Shown here in pieces: positions 1-7,998 of a stretch of DNA of 46,316 nucleotides. Numbering within the stretch: position 1 is the first letter of the stretch; each line of letters opens with the position of its first letter. The stretch comes from Actinocrinis sp046724665. Lineage in GTDB: Bacteria > Actinomycetota > Actinomycetes > Streptomycetales > Catenulisporaceae. The notes beneath the pieces are model-generated. The model did no database searches. It saw nothing but the letters and a program-made list of their open reading frames with translations, and was not told where the DNA came from. The DNA is taken from NCBI GenBank assembly GCA_046724665.1, contig JBKOWZ010000160.1, positions 1 through 46,316 on the forward strand, in the 5' to 3' direction. A program made the translations under genes and the position numbers.

Positions 1-1
1 C

Positions 2-97
2 GCCCCGGCCGGCGCCTGGCCGGTGGCCTGCCACCTGCACGACCGGCGCCACGCGGCCGAGGGCGGCAACGCGAGCGCGCAGGGGAGCGGACGATGA
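2..97 (+). CDS. ABC transporter ATP-binding protein, OppD/DppD type (C-terminal end only)
   Basis: This is the last 31 codons of a gene that starts before the window. The frame reads to a TGA at 95-97 and contains a Trp-x-Val-Ala-Cys-His stretch. That is typical of the C-terminal oligopeptide/dipeptide (oligo_HPY) extension of OppD-type ATPases. Its stop overlaps the start of the next gene (ATGA, 94-97), which is itself an OppF-type ATPase, so the two ATPases are translationally coupled parts of one importer. The catalytic part is not in the window, so the call rests on the tail motif and the neighbour. Confidence 0.65.
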   Translation, partial: APAGAWPVACHLHDRRHAAEGGNASAQGSGR

Positions 98-1122
98 GCG
101 CGCTGACCGTGACCGATCTGACCGTGGACTACCGGCAGCGCGGCGGCGGCCGCCTGCGCGCGGTGGACGGCCTGTCCTTCGCGCTGGAGCCGGGCCAGAC
201 GCTGGCGCTGGTGGGGGAGAGCGGCAGCGGGAAGTCCACCGTCGTCAGAACCCTGAGCCGCTTCGTCAAGCCGAGCTCCGGCAGCGTCGAACTCGATCCG
301 GGGGAGGGTCCCGGCGGCGGCCGCCGAGCCGACCGCCGCGCGTATCACAAGACCCTGCAACTGGTGTTCCAGGACCCGTTCGCGTCGCTCAACCCGATGC
401 ACACGGTCGCGCACCACCTGCGCCGCCCCCTGCTGCTACACGGCGGCCACAAACGAGGAAGTCGCCTCGACGCCGCGGTCCTCGACCTGCTGCGCTCGGT
501 GAACCTGACCCCGGCCGAGGACATCGCGCGCAAGCACCCGCACGAGCTGTCCGGCGGCCAGCGCCAGCGCGTGGCGATCGCCCGAGCGCTGGCCACGAAC
601 CCCAAGGTGCTGCTCGCCGACGAGCCGGTGTCAATGCTCGACGTCTCGATCCGCCTGGAGATCCTCAGCCTGCTGGACCGCCTCAAGCGCGAGCGCGACC
701 TGGCGCTGCTCTACGTTACCCACGACCTGGCGACCGCACGGCACTTCTCGTCGCGGATCATGGTCATGTACCGCGGTGAGGTCGTGGAACGAGGCCCCAG
801 CGACCAGGTGATCCTGCATCCCGCGCATCCGTATACGCGGATGCTCGCCGCCGCGGCCCCCGACCCGGCCCGCACCCGTGCCCAATCCGCCGAGGCACGC
901 GAACAGCGCATCGCGCGCCGCGACACCCGTGCGGCCGAACACCGCGAGGCGTCCCTCGACGTCGGCTGCCGCTTCCGCAGCCGCTGCCCCTTCGCGATGG
1001 ACGCCTGCGCGACCCGCCCGCCGGACCTGCCGGCCGGCGAGCGAGCCTCGACCCACGTCGCGCGCTGTTGGCTGCTGGATGGATCGACAGCTGCCGCACC
1101 AGCCGCCGACCCACGTTTCTAA
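94..1122 (+). CDS. ABC transporter ATP-binding protein, OppF/DppF type
   Basis: Cytoplasmic ATPase subunit of an importer for oligopeptides, dipeptides or sugars of the Opp/Dpp class; 342 residues, normal for the family. Visible motifs: Walker A GESGSGKST (41-49), Q-loop Gln93, signature LSGGQ (152-156), Walker B LLADEP (173-178) and the H-loop His210. A cysteine-containing oligo_HPY extension (CRFRSRCPFAMDAC, about 289-302) marks the Opp/Dpp subfamily. It overlaps the upstream ATPase by four bases (ATGA) and is the last gene of its operon, because the next gene is convergent only 7 bp away. The substrate cannot be read from the ATPase. The adjacent CE7 esterase makes acetylated oligosaccharides a possibility, but that is inference. 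Confidence 0.9.
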   Translation: MSALTVTDLTVDYRQRGGGRLRAVDGLSFALEPGQTLALVGESGSGKSTVVRTLSRFVKPSSGSVELDPGEGPGGGRRADRRAYHKTLQLVFQDPFASLNPMHTVAHHLRRPLLLHGGHKRGSRLDAAVLDLLRSVNLTPAEDIARKHPHELSGGQRQRVAIARALATNPKVLLADEPVSMLDVSIRLEILSLLDRLKRERDLALLYVTHDLATARHFSSRIMVMYRGEVVERGPSDQVILHPAHPYTRMLAAAAPDPARTRAQSAEAREQRIARRDTRAAEHREASLDVGCRFRSRCPFAMDACATRPPDLPAGERASTHVARCWLLDGSTAAAPAADPRF

Positions 1123-1129
1123 CAGGGTT

Positions 1130-2137
1130 CTACGAAGGCGAATCTGTTACACGTACTTCAGACGGCTCCTTGGTGACGGTGGCGGCGAACGCGAGCGCGA
1201 GGGGCACATGGTGCACCTCGCCGCCCTCGTGGCCGTTGTAGGGGTAGACCACCATCTCCTTCGGGCCGGCGTAGTGGTTGTAGGACGCGTACACGGTGGA
1301 CGGCGGGCAGACCTCGTCCATCAGTGCGACGGAGTACAGCGCCGGGGTGTGCGAGCGCGCCGCGAAGTTCAGGCCGTCGAAGTAGGACAGGGTGCTGAAG
1401 ACCAGCTCGACCTTGTCCCGGTGGATCTTGCAGAAGTTCGCGAGTTCCTTGTAGGGGAATTCGTCGGTGATCTCGCTGGCGTGCCGGAAGTGCTGGAGGA
1501 AGGGCACCTCCGTGATCAGCCCGGACACGTCGTCTACGAGCCCTGCGACCGCGATCGCCAGTCCGCCGCCCTGGCTTATGCCGTAGAGGACCGTGCGTGA
1601 CGGATCAGCGTACGGATGCGTGCGCGCCGCCTCGAGGGCGCGGACCGCGTCGGTGTAGAGCCTGCGGTAGTAGTACGTCTCCGGCGCGTAGATGCCGCGC
1701 GTCATCACGCCGGGGTACTCCGGGCCGCCGCCCTCCGCGAAGGTGTCGGGGGTGTCACCGACCTTCCATACGCCGCCCTGGCCGCGCGTGTCCATGATGA
1801 AGTGCGCGTATCCGGCGCTGGCCCACAGCAGCTTCTCGAAGGCGAGGCCTCGGCCGCCGTTGTAGCCGATGTACTCGACGATGGTCGGCAGCGGTCCGGT
1901 CGCCGCGGCGGGCCGCAGGAACCAGCCCTTGATCGGTTGGCCGCCGTAGCCGCGGAACGTGACGTCCTCGACGACGACCGTCGTCAGCCCGACGTCCCGG
2001 GGCTCGAAGACCGCGTCAAGCGGGAAGGTGCGGGCCTCGCGCAGCGTGGCGGCCCAGAATTCCGCGAAATCATCCGGTTCGGTACGTTCCGGCCGGTAAT
2101 CGACCAGTTGGTCCAGGCCCATGTCCACGAACGCCAT
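1130..2137 (-). CDS. Acetyl esterase of family CE7 (acetylxylan esterase / cephalosporin-C deacetylase)
   Basis: Predicted alpha/beta-hydrolase of the CE7 family that removes acetyl groups from xylo-oligosaccharides and other small acetylated substrates. Its 335 residues match the family's roughly 320. The nucleophile motif is GISQGGG with Ser188; the likely triad partners are Asp274 (LMDEVCPP) and His303 (NGHEGG). The RGQGG motif near 118-122 is a CE7 signature, and Tyr92 sits where the family's oxyanion-hole tyrosine is expected. There is no signal peptide, so it should act in the cytoplasm on imported substrates. It is convergent with the ABC importer genes, with 7 bp between the stops. 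Confidence 0.87.
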   Translation of the reverse strand: MAFVDMGLDQLVDYRPERTEPDDFAEFWAATLREARTFPLDAVFEPRDVGLTTVVVEDVTFRGYGGQPIKGWFLRPAAATGPLPTIVEYIGYNGGRGLAFEKLLWASAGYAHFIMDTRGQGGVWKVGDTPDTFAEGGGPEYPGVMTRGIYAPETYYYRRLYTDAVRALEAARTHPYADPSRTVLYGISQGGGLAIAVAGLVDDVSGLITEVPFLQHFRHASEITDEFPYKELANFCKIHRDKVELVFSTLSYFDGLNFAARSHTPALYSVALMDEVCPPSTVYASYNHYAGPKEMVVYPYNGHEGGEVHHVPLALAFAATVTKEPSEVRVTDSPS

Positions 2138-2194
2138 ATCCAGACATTACCTGCGCGAGACGATGTTGGAAACGGCGGATACCCGGCGTCTGGA

Positions 2195-3781
2195 TCAGTG
2201 CCGTTCGCTGCGCAGGTCCAGCCGCCGCATCACCCGGTCCACCAGTTCCGGGTCCACGCCCGGCTCGACGCGCGCCGCCTGGAGCTCCCGGCGCCCGGCC
2301 GCGATCATCTCCTGGTCCAGCCGGTGCAGCAGCCTCGCCTCGCCGACGCGCTGGCCGAGGTTGGCGCGCAGTTCCTCGTCCACCGCATCCGGGAACGCCT
2401 GCGCCAGCCGGCCGGCCCGGCGGCTGGAGAGCCGCTCGTACAGCTCCTGCGGCACCTCACCGGCCTCGGCGGCCTCGTTGAGCTGCCGCAGTTCCGCCTT
2501 CGCGACGCGGTACCACAGCCTCCGCTCGGCCTCCCGCTGCGCCTTCTCGTCCGCCCCGACGTTCAGCATGCGCACCAGCGCGGGCAGCGTGAGGCCCTGG
2601 ACCACCAGCGTGAACAGCACGACGGCGAACGCGGTGAACAGTATCTGGTCACGGCCCGGGAAGGCCGCGTCGCCGTCCACGGTCAGCGGGATGGCCAGCG
2701 CCAGCGCGACCGTCACCACCCCGCGCATCCCGGCCCACCACATGACCACGGTCTCCTGCCAGTCGATCGGCTTGTCGCCGCTCTCCTGCCGCCGCAGCCC
2801 CAGCCGGTTCGCCAGCCACGCCGCGGGCAGCAGCCAGGCCAGCCGGACGAACACGACCACCGCGACCACCGCCAGCGCGTCGCCGAGCAGCGAGGTCCAG
2901 GTGTCGCCGACCTCCTTGACCACCACGTACAGCTCCTGGCCGATCAGCCCGAAGGCGAAGCCGGTGACCAACAGCTCGACGATGTCCCAGAACGCGGTGC
3001 CGACCAGCCGGTAGGCCACGTCGTCCGCCTCGACCTTCTCGGAGAGGTAGAGGCCGTACACCAGCACCGCGAGCACGCCCGAGCCGTGCAGCCGGTCCGC
3101 CGCCTCGTACGCCGCATAGGGGATCAACAGGCTGAGACCGACCTGGAGCGTCGCGTCGCCGAGCAGTCCCATCGCGCGGCTGGAGAACCAGCCGAGCCCC
3201 AGCCCGCACACCAGCGCGATCACCGCGGAGAGTGCGAGCTCGCCGAGCGCCCCGGCGGCGGAGAAGTGATGCGAGACCACGGAGGTGACCGCGAGGGCGT
3301 AGATGACGACCGCGGTCACGTCGTTGAACAGCCCCTCGGTCTCCAGGGTGCCGATCAGCCGCCGCGGCAGCCTCAGGTCCCCGGCCACCGCCGTCGCGGC
3401 CACCGGGTCCGGCGGCGAGATGAGCGCGCCGAGCAGCACGGCCGCGCCGATCGGCAGCTCGGGCCTCAGCAGCCGGAAGACTCCGGCGACCGCGGCCGTG
3501 GTCACCAGCACCAGCAGCACCGCCAGCAGCAGCACGGTGCGCCAGCCCGCCCGGAACTGCCGCCAGTGCGTGCGCCGGGCCGCGGCGAACAGCAGCGGCG
3601 GCAGCACCAGCGGCAGGATCAGGTCGGGTTGCAGGTTCGGGTTCGGCACCTGCGGCAGCAGCGCCATCCCGGCCCCGAACAGCGTCATCAGCACCGGCGA
3701 CGGCAACCCGATCCGCCGACCGACCGGGACCGAGAAGATGGTGGCCAGGAAGATCACGAACAGGATGGTCAGCTGATCCAT
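2195..3781 (-). CDS. Na+/H+ antiporter, CPA1 (NhaP/NHE) family
   Basis: Integral membrane cation/proton exchanger of 528 residues with about 12 hydrophobic segments. The CPA1 signature is clear: the ion-binding segment carries SPPDPVAATAVAG, followed by LETEGLFNDVTAVV, corresponding to the SPTDPVA and EGLFND motifs of NhaP. The C-terminal ~110 residues are a charged, Arg/Glu-rich cytoplasmic helical tail, probably regulatory. The ATG at 3781 is preferred to the one 54 bp upstream because the first membrane helix starts right after it and the upstream extension is polar. Two hairpins lie immediately upstream (3800-3876), so read-through from the permease gene is unlikely and it should have its own promoter. 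Confidence 0.9.
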   Translation of the reverse strand: MDQLTILFVIFLATIFSVPVGRRIGLPSPVLMTLFGAGMALLPQVPNPNLQPDLILPLVLPPLLFAAARRTHWRQFRAGWRTVLLLAVLLVLVTTAAVAGVFRLLRPELPIGAAVLLGALISPPDPVAATAVAGDLRLPRRLIGTLETEGLFNDVTAVVIYALAVTSVVSHHFSAAGALGELALSAVIALVCGLGLGWFSSRAMGLLGDATLQVGLSLLIPYAAYEAADRLHGSGVLAVLVYGLYLSEKVEADDVAYRLVGTAFWDIVELLVTGFAFGLIGQELYVVVKEVGDTWTSLLGDALAVVAVVVFVRLAWLLPAAWLANRLGLRRQESGDKPIDWQETVVMWWAGMRGVVTVALALAIPLTVDGDAAFPGRDQILFTAFAVVLFTLVVQGLTLPALVRMLNVGADEKAQREAERRLWYRVAKAELRQLNEAAEAGEVPQELYERLSSRRAGRLAQAFPDAVDEELRANLGQRVGEARLLHRLDQEMIAAGRRELQAARVEPGVDPELVDRVMRRLDLRSERH

Positions 3782-3799
3782 ACGTGTGATGCTAATGAG

Positions 3800-3837
3800 C
3801 GGTGCCCGTGAATCGAGGTGACGACTCACGGGCACCG
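3800..3837. terminator. 12-bp perfect hairpin between permease and antiporter genes
   Basis: Arms 3800-3811 and 3826-3837 (GGTGCCCGTGA paired with TCACGGGCACC, plus one closing C-G) are perfectly complementary across a 14-nt loop. It lies just downstream of a second hairpin after the MFS stop codon and 19 bp upstream of the antiporter ATG. It could therefore be the second half of a tandem terminator or a structured leader of the antiporter mRNA. No U-tract follows, as is usual in high-GC actinobacteria. Confidence 0.6.
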
Positions 3838-3876
3838 AATGTTCCGAGCCTGATGTGCGGTCAGGCGTGGAACATT
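3838..3876. terminator. Hairpin downstream of the MFS permease gene
   Basis: Outer arms AATGTTCC (3838-3845) and GGAACATT (3869-3876) pair perfectly, and an inner CCTGA/TCAGG stem (3849-3853 with 3861-3865) continues after a 3-nt internal loop. It lies 31 bp past the MFS stop codon on the minus strand, where a terminator is expected. Confidence 0.6.
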
Positions 3877-3907
3877 TCGTTATGTCGTTGTGGCTTGCGT
3901 TACGGCT

Positions 3908-5605
3908 TCAGGTCGTCGCCGTAGGGGTGCCGAGCTGAGCCAGCTGTTCGTTGATCGTCCGCTCGTGCGCCGCGACGTCCTCGCGCGCCTTTCGCGGACT
4001 CCAGCGCCCCGCCATCAGGAAGATGAACGGTATGAATACGGCCTCGCCGCCGACGCAGACCCACCACCAGTGCTGCCACTCGCCCGGGTTCTTCGCCGCG
4101 GCCTGCTGGACCGCCGGGCCGTACTGGTTGAGCACTGCCAGTTGCGGCGCGGCCTTCTGCACCGTCAGCAGATCCGGGAGGCCGACCTCTTGCACCGCCT
4201 GCGCCTGGAGCGCCGCCGGGATCTGGTTCGGCGGGAACTGCTGGAGCTGCGCGAACAGCTGCGGGTGCGCCTGCACGATCTCCAGCGCCGGCCCGGCCTG
4301 CGCCTGGGCCTGTGCGACCTGCGCGCCATGGTCAACCAGCGGCGTCGCGCTGGACACGACCAGCGGCAGGATGGCCGACGAGGCGGCCACCACCACGCGG
4401 ATGATCCAGCCGTACACGGCCAGTCCGGTCGCGGTCGCCGCCGGGTTGCGCCGCTCGACCGTCTCGGTGAACCCGGCCATCCACGGCGCGTACGTGAAGC
4501 CGCCGAAGATTCCGATCCCGGCGACCAGCAGCGCGAAGGTGTAGTAGCTCGTCTGCGGCCGCGTCGCCGCGAGCGCGAACGGGATCAGTACTGCGATCGA
4601 GGCGAGCGCCCCGAACAGCATGAACGGTTTGCGCACCTTGGCCAGGTCGGACAGCAGGCCGACCACCACGAGGCTGATCGCGTTCGCCGCCCAATACCAG
4701 TTGAGCAGCCCGGCGGTGCGTTGCACCGAGTACCCGAACGTCGTCACGTAGTAGACCGTGAACGAGGCGACCGCGGCGAAGTACAGCAGGAGGAACAGGC
4801 TGATGGCCAGCGCCGAGCCGACGACGTCCACGTGCAGCATCTGCCGCCAGCGCCCGCGCAGCGCCGCCTCGGTGTCCAGGCCCTGGGCCCGCGCCTCGAT
4901 CAGCGCGCGGTCGCGCAGCGCCACCATGATCTGGTCGCGCAGCTGCGGGGAGAGCTCGCGCAGCCCGAACAGCGCGATCAGGAACATCGCCAGCCCGGCG
5001 AATCCGGCGTAGCGGAACTCGTCCTGCCATGTCGTCGAGCCGGTGTAGGTGTGGCTGGTGACCGCGGTGACCACGAGGCTGCCGACGACCGGTCCCATCG
5101 TCCAGTAGCCCATCGCGCCAGCCCGGCCCAGCTGCGGGGAGAAGTCCCGCACCAGCGCCGGCGTGGTGACCAGGATGACGCCCTCGACGAAGCTGACCAC
5201 CGCGATCAGCGCCAGGAACATGCCCTTCGACGAGGCGTTGGGCACCGCGAACGCGACGAGCGCGCCGGTGACCAGCAGGCCGTACACGGTCAGGTTCGCC
5301 CGCCCCCAGCGGTCGGCGAGGCCGGCCAGCAGCGAGGCGAACGCGCCGACCGCGTTGCCGACGACCGACACGTACACGAAGTAGGTGAAGGTCATGTTGT
5401 AGTGCGTGATGATCGCGGTGGAGACCGCGTACTGGATGTAGAGCTCGTAGTAGAGGACGATCGTCGCGGCGACGACGATCGCGAGATACGCGTAGCGGGC
5501 CGCGGTGTCCGGGTACCGGGCGAGCTGCCGGTTCCACAGCGGGCGTGCGGCGCGCGGGGCGGCGGGACGTGGAGCGGGAATTCCTTCCGTTGCCGAAGCG
5601 GACAT
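3908..5605 (-). CDS. MFS transporter (metabolite/proton symporter-like)
   Basis: 565-residue major facilitator with about 12 membrane helices. The cytoplasmic loop between helices 2 and 3 carries GLADRWGR, the MFS motif A. Start chosen at the ATG at 5605 because an AGGAGG ribosome site sits 7 bases upstream; the 33-bp longer frame has none. Unusual is a ~110-residue Gln/Ala/Pro-rich segment between the last two helices (about residues 405-515), predicted to be a large external loop. The promoter region carries a degenerate copy (5701-5718) of the palindrome found between the divergent acyl-CoA operons, so the transporter probably imports the organic acid that those genes degrade. The substrate is not identifiable from sequence. 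Confidence 0.85.
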   Translation of the reverse strand: MSASATEGIPAPRPAAPRAARPLWNRQLARYPDTAARYAYLAIVVAATIVLYYELYIQYAVSTAIITHYNMTFTYFVYVSVVGNAVGAFASLLAGLADRWGRANLTVYGLLVTGALVAFAVPNASSKGMFLALIAVVSFVEGVILVTTPALVRDFSPQLGRAGAMGYWTMGPVVGSLVVTAVTSHTYTGSTTWQDEFRYAGFAGLAMFLIALFGLRELSPQLRDQIMVALRDRALIEARAQGLDTEAALRGRWRQMLHVDVVGSALAISLFLLLYFAAVASFTVYYVTTFGYSVQRTAGLLNWYWAANAISLVVVGLLSDLAKVRKPFMLFGALASIAVLIPFALAATRPQTSYYTFALLVAGIGIFGGFTYAPWMAGFTETVERRNPAATATGLAVYGWIIRVVVAASSAILPLVVSSATPLVDHGAQVAQAQAQAGPALEIVQAHPQLFAQLQQFPPNQIPAALQAQAVQEVGLPDLLTVQKAAPQLAVLNQYGPAVQQAAAKNPGEWQHWWWVCVGGEAVFIPFIFLMAGRWSPRKAREDVAAHERTINEQLAQLGTPTATT

Positions 5606-5700
5606 TGCTCTGCCTCCTGAGCCGAAGGAGAGACGCACGGTGCCGAAACCGATGCGGACCGCACGACGACCGCACGACGCTGTGCGGTGGCGTGAGCGTA

Positions 5701-5718
5701 GTACCGACCGGCCGGTAT
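5701..5718. promoter_or_regulatory. Candidate TetR operator upstream of the MFS gene
   Basis: GTACCGACCGGCCGGTAT is an imperfect palindrome with 7 of 9 base pairs symmetric. It shares its left half GTACCGAC with the perfect palindrome at 9811-9828 and has the matching CGGTA on the right. It lies 96 bp upstream of the MFS start codon, in the only promoter-sized gap on that side. Binding by the nearby TetR protein is inferred. Confidence 0.6.
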
Positions 5719-5856
5719 GGCTATAAGGTGCGGGTGCTCTGAATGGCCCGTGAGCTCAGAGGTCGCAATCGCGCGCCCAAGGGCGTGGCCTGCTGCGGCT
5801 GAGGGGCTGTCAAGAAGGCCGGGACGGTGTAGTAACGGCGTGCTGCGGCCGGCGGC

Positions 5857-6112
5857 GTGTCAGGAGGCGAGTCCGTGCAGGCGGGTGTGGGTCGGAATGC
5901 GGCGTCGTGGCTCCGCGGCGCGCTGCGGCCGATGGCGTGCGACGAAGGGTAAGGGTTCCGCGCAAGCGGGTGCTGGTTGGGGATGCGGATATCCGGCTCG
6001 GCGGTTGGTTACGGCTGGAGGCGCGCGACGACGAGTAAGGGCTCCGCGTAAGCAGGTGCTGAGTGGGGGTGCGGAGATCCGGTCCGGCGGTTGGTTACGG
6101 CTGGAGGCCCGC
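5857..6112. repeat. 86-bp degenerate tandem repeat overlapping the tetR 3' end
   Basis: Units 5941-6026 and 6027-6112 align without gaps and are identical at 74 of 86 positions. A more diverged unit precedes them (about 5857-5940), and the first ~25 bases of a further unit (6113-6135) lie inside the tetR coding end. Each complete unit contains a copy of the last codons of tetR, Leu-Gln-Pro-stop (GGTTACGGCTGGAG on the plus strand). The array fills most of the ~460-bp gap between tetR and the MFS promoter. No other gene, promoter or clear hairpin was seen in 5719-5856. Confidence 0.8.
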
Positions 6113-6718
6113 GACGAAGAGTTCCGCGTAGTGCTCGGCGATCTGGCCCCGGGTCAGTTCGCCCTCGCGGTGGTACCACGTGCCGAGTTCGTTGACCGAG
6201 CCGAAGAAGAAGTGCACCGCGACGTCCGCGGGCACGTCCTTGCGGAACGCACCCTCGCGCTGGCCCTCCTCGACCAGCGCGCGGAAGCGCTCGTGGTAGC
6301 GCCGCCGCTCCGAGCGGACCTGCGTTCGCTGCGGGTCCGGCAGCATGTGGATCGACCTGAAGGACACGATCGCCTCCTCCAGCGAGCAGAGCGTGCTCTC
6401 CACCACGTCCGCCGCCGCCGCGCGCACCCTTTGCGCCGCGGTGCCCGGACCGTCGGCGATCGCGTTCAGCCGCTCGGTCTGCAAGCCGAGCAGCCGGTGG
6501 TAGATCTCGTACAGCAGGTCGTCCTTGGACGCGAAGTAGTGGTACATCGCGCCCTTGGTGACGCCCGCCGCCGCCACGATCTCCTGCACGGATGTGCTCT
6601 CGAAGCCCTGCTGCGCGAAGAGCCGCAGCGACGCCGCGAGCAGACGCTCCTGCACCGGCAGGCGTGCCAGCTCCGGTTCGGGTTGCGGCGAGGCGACCTT
6701 CGCGAGTGTGCGTGTCAT
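6095..6718 (-). CDS. TetR-family regulator of the fatty/hydroxy-acid genes
   Basis: 207-residue TetR repressor with an N-terminal DNA-binding helix-turn-helix (about 44-63: SVQEIVAAAGVTKGAMYHYF, then SKDDL) and a helical ligand domain typical of the acyl-CoA-responsive TetR group. The ATG at 6718 puts the HTH at the usual distance; a longer upstream frame overlaps the preceding gene and has no family resemblance. It is the third gene of the synthetase-dehydrogenase-tetR operon, 35 bp after the dehydrogenase stop. It should therefore be autoregulated through the palindrome at 9811-9828. An acyl-CoA or hydroxyacyl-CoA inducer is likely but inferred. Its last codons are repeated downstream in the 86-bp array. 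Confidence 0.88.
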   Translation of the reverse strand: MTRTLAKVASPQPEPELARLPVQERLLAASLRLFAQQGFESTSVQEIVAAAGVTKGAMYHYFASKDDLLYEIYHRLLGLQTERLNAIADGPGTAAQRVRAAAADVVESTLCSLEEAIVSFRSIHMLPDPQRTQVRSERRRYHERFRALVEEGQREGAFRKDVPADVAVHFFFGSVNELGTWYHREGELTRGQIAEHYAELFVAGLQP

Positions 6719-6753
6719 GTCGGAAAGGCTATCGACTCCCTCAGATTCCGTAC

Positions 6754-7992
6754 TCACTTTCCGGCACCTGATCGTTCCAGGTACGGCGCCAACTCGTGCC
6801 GCGCGACCGACCTGACGTGCACTTCGTCCGGGCCGTCGGCGATACGCAGGGTGCGCAGCGACGCCCACATCGCCGCCAGCGGCGTGTCGTCGGCGACGCC
6901 GGCGCCGCCGTGCACCTGGATCGCCCTGTCCACCACGTCAAGCGCCACGCGCGGCGCGACCACCTTGATCGCGGCGATCTCGGTGCGCGCGCCCTTGCTG
7001 CCGTAGCGGTCGATCAGCCACGCGGTCTTCAGCGTCAGCAGCCTGGCCTGCTCGATCGCCATCCGCGACTCGGCGATCCACTGCTGGACCACGCCCTGCG
7101 CGGCGAGCGGCTTTCCGAACGCCACCCGGCCGGCCGCGCGCTCGCACAGCAGTTCAAGCGCCCGCTCCGCCATGCCGAGCGCGCGCATGCAGTGGTGGAT
7201 CCGGCCGGGGCCGAGCCTGGCCTGCGCGATGGCGAAGCCGCCGCCCTCCTCGCCGATCAGGTTCGCGGCCGGCACGCGTACCGCGTCGAAGACGATCTCG
7301 GCGTGGCCGTGCTGGTCCTGATATCCGAACACCGGCAGGGCCCTGACGATCTTCACGCCCGGCGCGTCCAGCGGGACCAGCACCATCGACTGCTGACGGT
7401 GCGCCGGGCCGTGCGGATCGGTGCGGCCCATCACGATCAGGATCCGGCAGCGCGGATCCATCGCCCCGGTGGTCCACCACTTGCGGCCGGTGACGACGTA
7501 CTCGTCGCCGTCGCGCTCGATCCGGGTCCTGATGTTCGACGCGTCCGAGCTGGCCACCTCGGGCTCGGTCATCGCGAAGCCGCTGCGGATCTCGCCGCGC
7601 AGCAGCGGGGCCAGCCAGCGCTCCTTCTGCTCGGGGGTGCCGAACAGGTGCAGCACCTCCATGTTGCCGGTGTCCGGCGCGGCGCAGTTCAGCGCCTCCG
7701 GGGCCAGTTCGACGGACCGGCCGGTCAGCTCGGCCAGCGGTGCGTAGTCGAGGACTGACAGACCGTGCCGCGGCTGCTCGGCGTCGGGCAGGAACAGGTT
7801 CCACAGGCCGCGCTCGCGGGCGGCGGCCTTCAGCTCCTCGACGACCGGCGGCACGCCGTGCACGTCCCCTGCCTCGGCCAGCGAGCGGCGCTGCGCCGCG
7901 TACACCGGCTCGGCCGGGTATACGTGCTCGTTCATGAAGGCGCGCAGACGCTCGAGGTACTCCTTCGCCCGCGCGCTCGTCTCGAAGTCCAT
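6754..7992 (-). CDS. Acyl-CoA dehydrogenase, ACAD10/11 type
   Basis: Flavoenzyme of 412 residues. The C-terminal RIADGPDEVHVRSVARHEL closely resembles the ADGPDEVH tail of ACAD10/ACAD11 rather than the YEGT motif of classical acyl-CoA dehydrogenases. Other family marks are AMTEPEVASSDASNI (substrate/FAD loop), TGRKWWTTGA and QVHGGAGV. Human ACAD10/11 fuse such a domain to an APH-like kinase and degrade 4-hydroxyacyl-CoAs by phosphorylation and phosphate elimination; here a separate APH-like kinase lies just across the divergent promoter. The gene begins 6 bp after the synthetase stop, within one operon. A 14-bp palindrome (GCCGGCTAGCCGGC, 7994-8007) spans the junction. No Shine-Dalgarno is visible, which suggests translational coupling. 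Confidence 0.88.
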   Translation of the reverse strand: MDFETSARAKEYLERLRAFMNEHVYPAEPVYAAQRRSLAEAGDVHGVPPVVEELKAAARERGLWNLFLPDAEQPRHGLSVLDYAPLAELTGRSVELAPEALNCAAPDTGNMEVLHLFGTPEQKERWLAPLLRGEIRSGFAMTEPEVASSDASNIRTRIERDGDEYVVTGRKWWTTGAMDPRCRILIVMGRTDPHGPAHRQQSMVLVPLDAPGVKIVRALPVFGYQDQHGHAEIVFDAVRVPAANLIGEEGGGFAIAQARLGPGRIHHCMRALGMAERALELLCERAAGRVAFGKPLAAQGVVQQWIAESRMAIEQARLLTLKTAWLIDRYGSKGARTEIAAIKVVAPRVALDVVDRAIQVHGGAGVADDTPLAAMWASLRTLRIADGPDEVHVRSVARHELAPYLERSGAGK

Positions 7993-7998
7993 GGCCGG

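Noticed and set aside
1616..3811. Very long open frame on the plus strand opposite the esterase/antiporter
   Set aside because: Arg/Gln/His-rich translation with no family motifs, antisense to genes with clear motifs; a by-product of high third-position GC.
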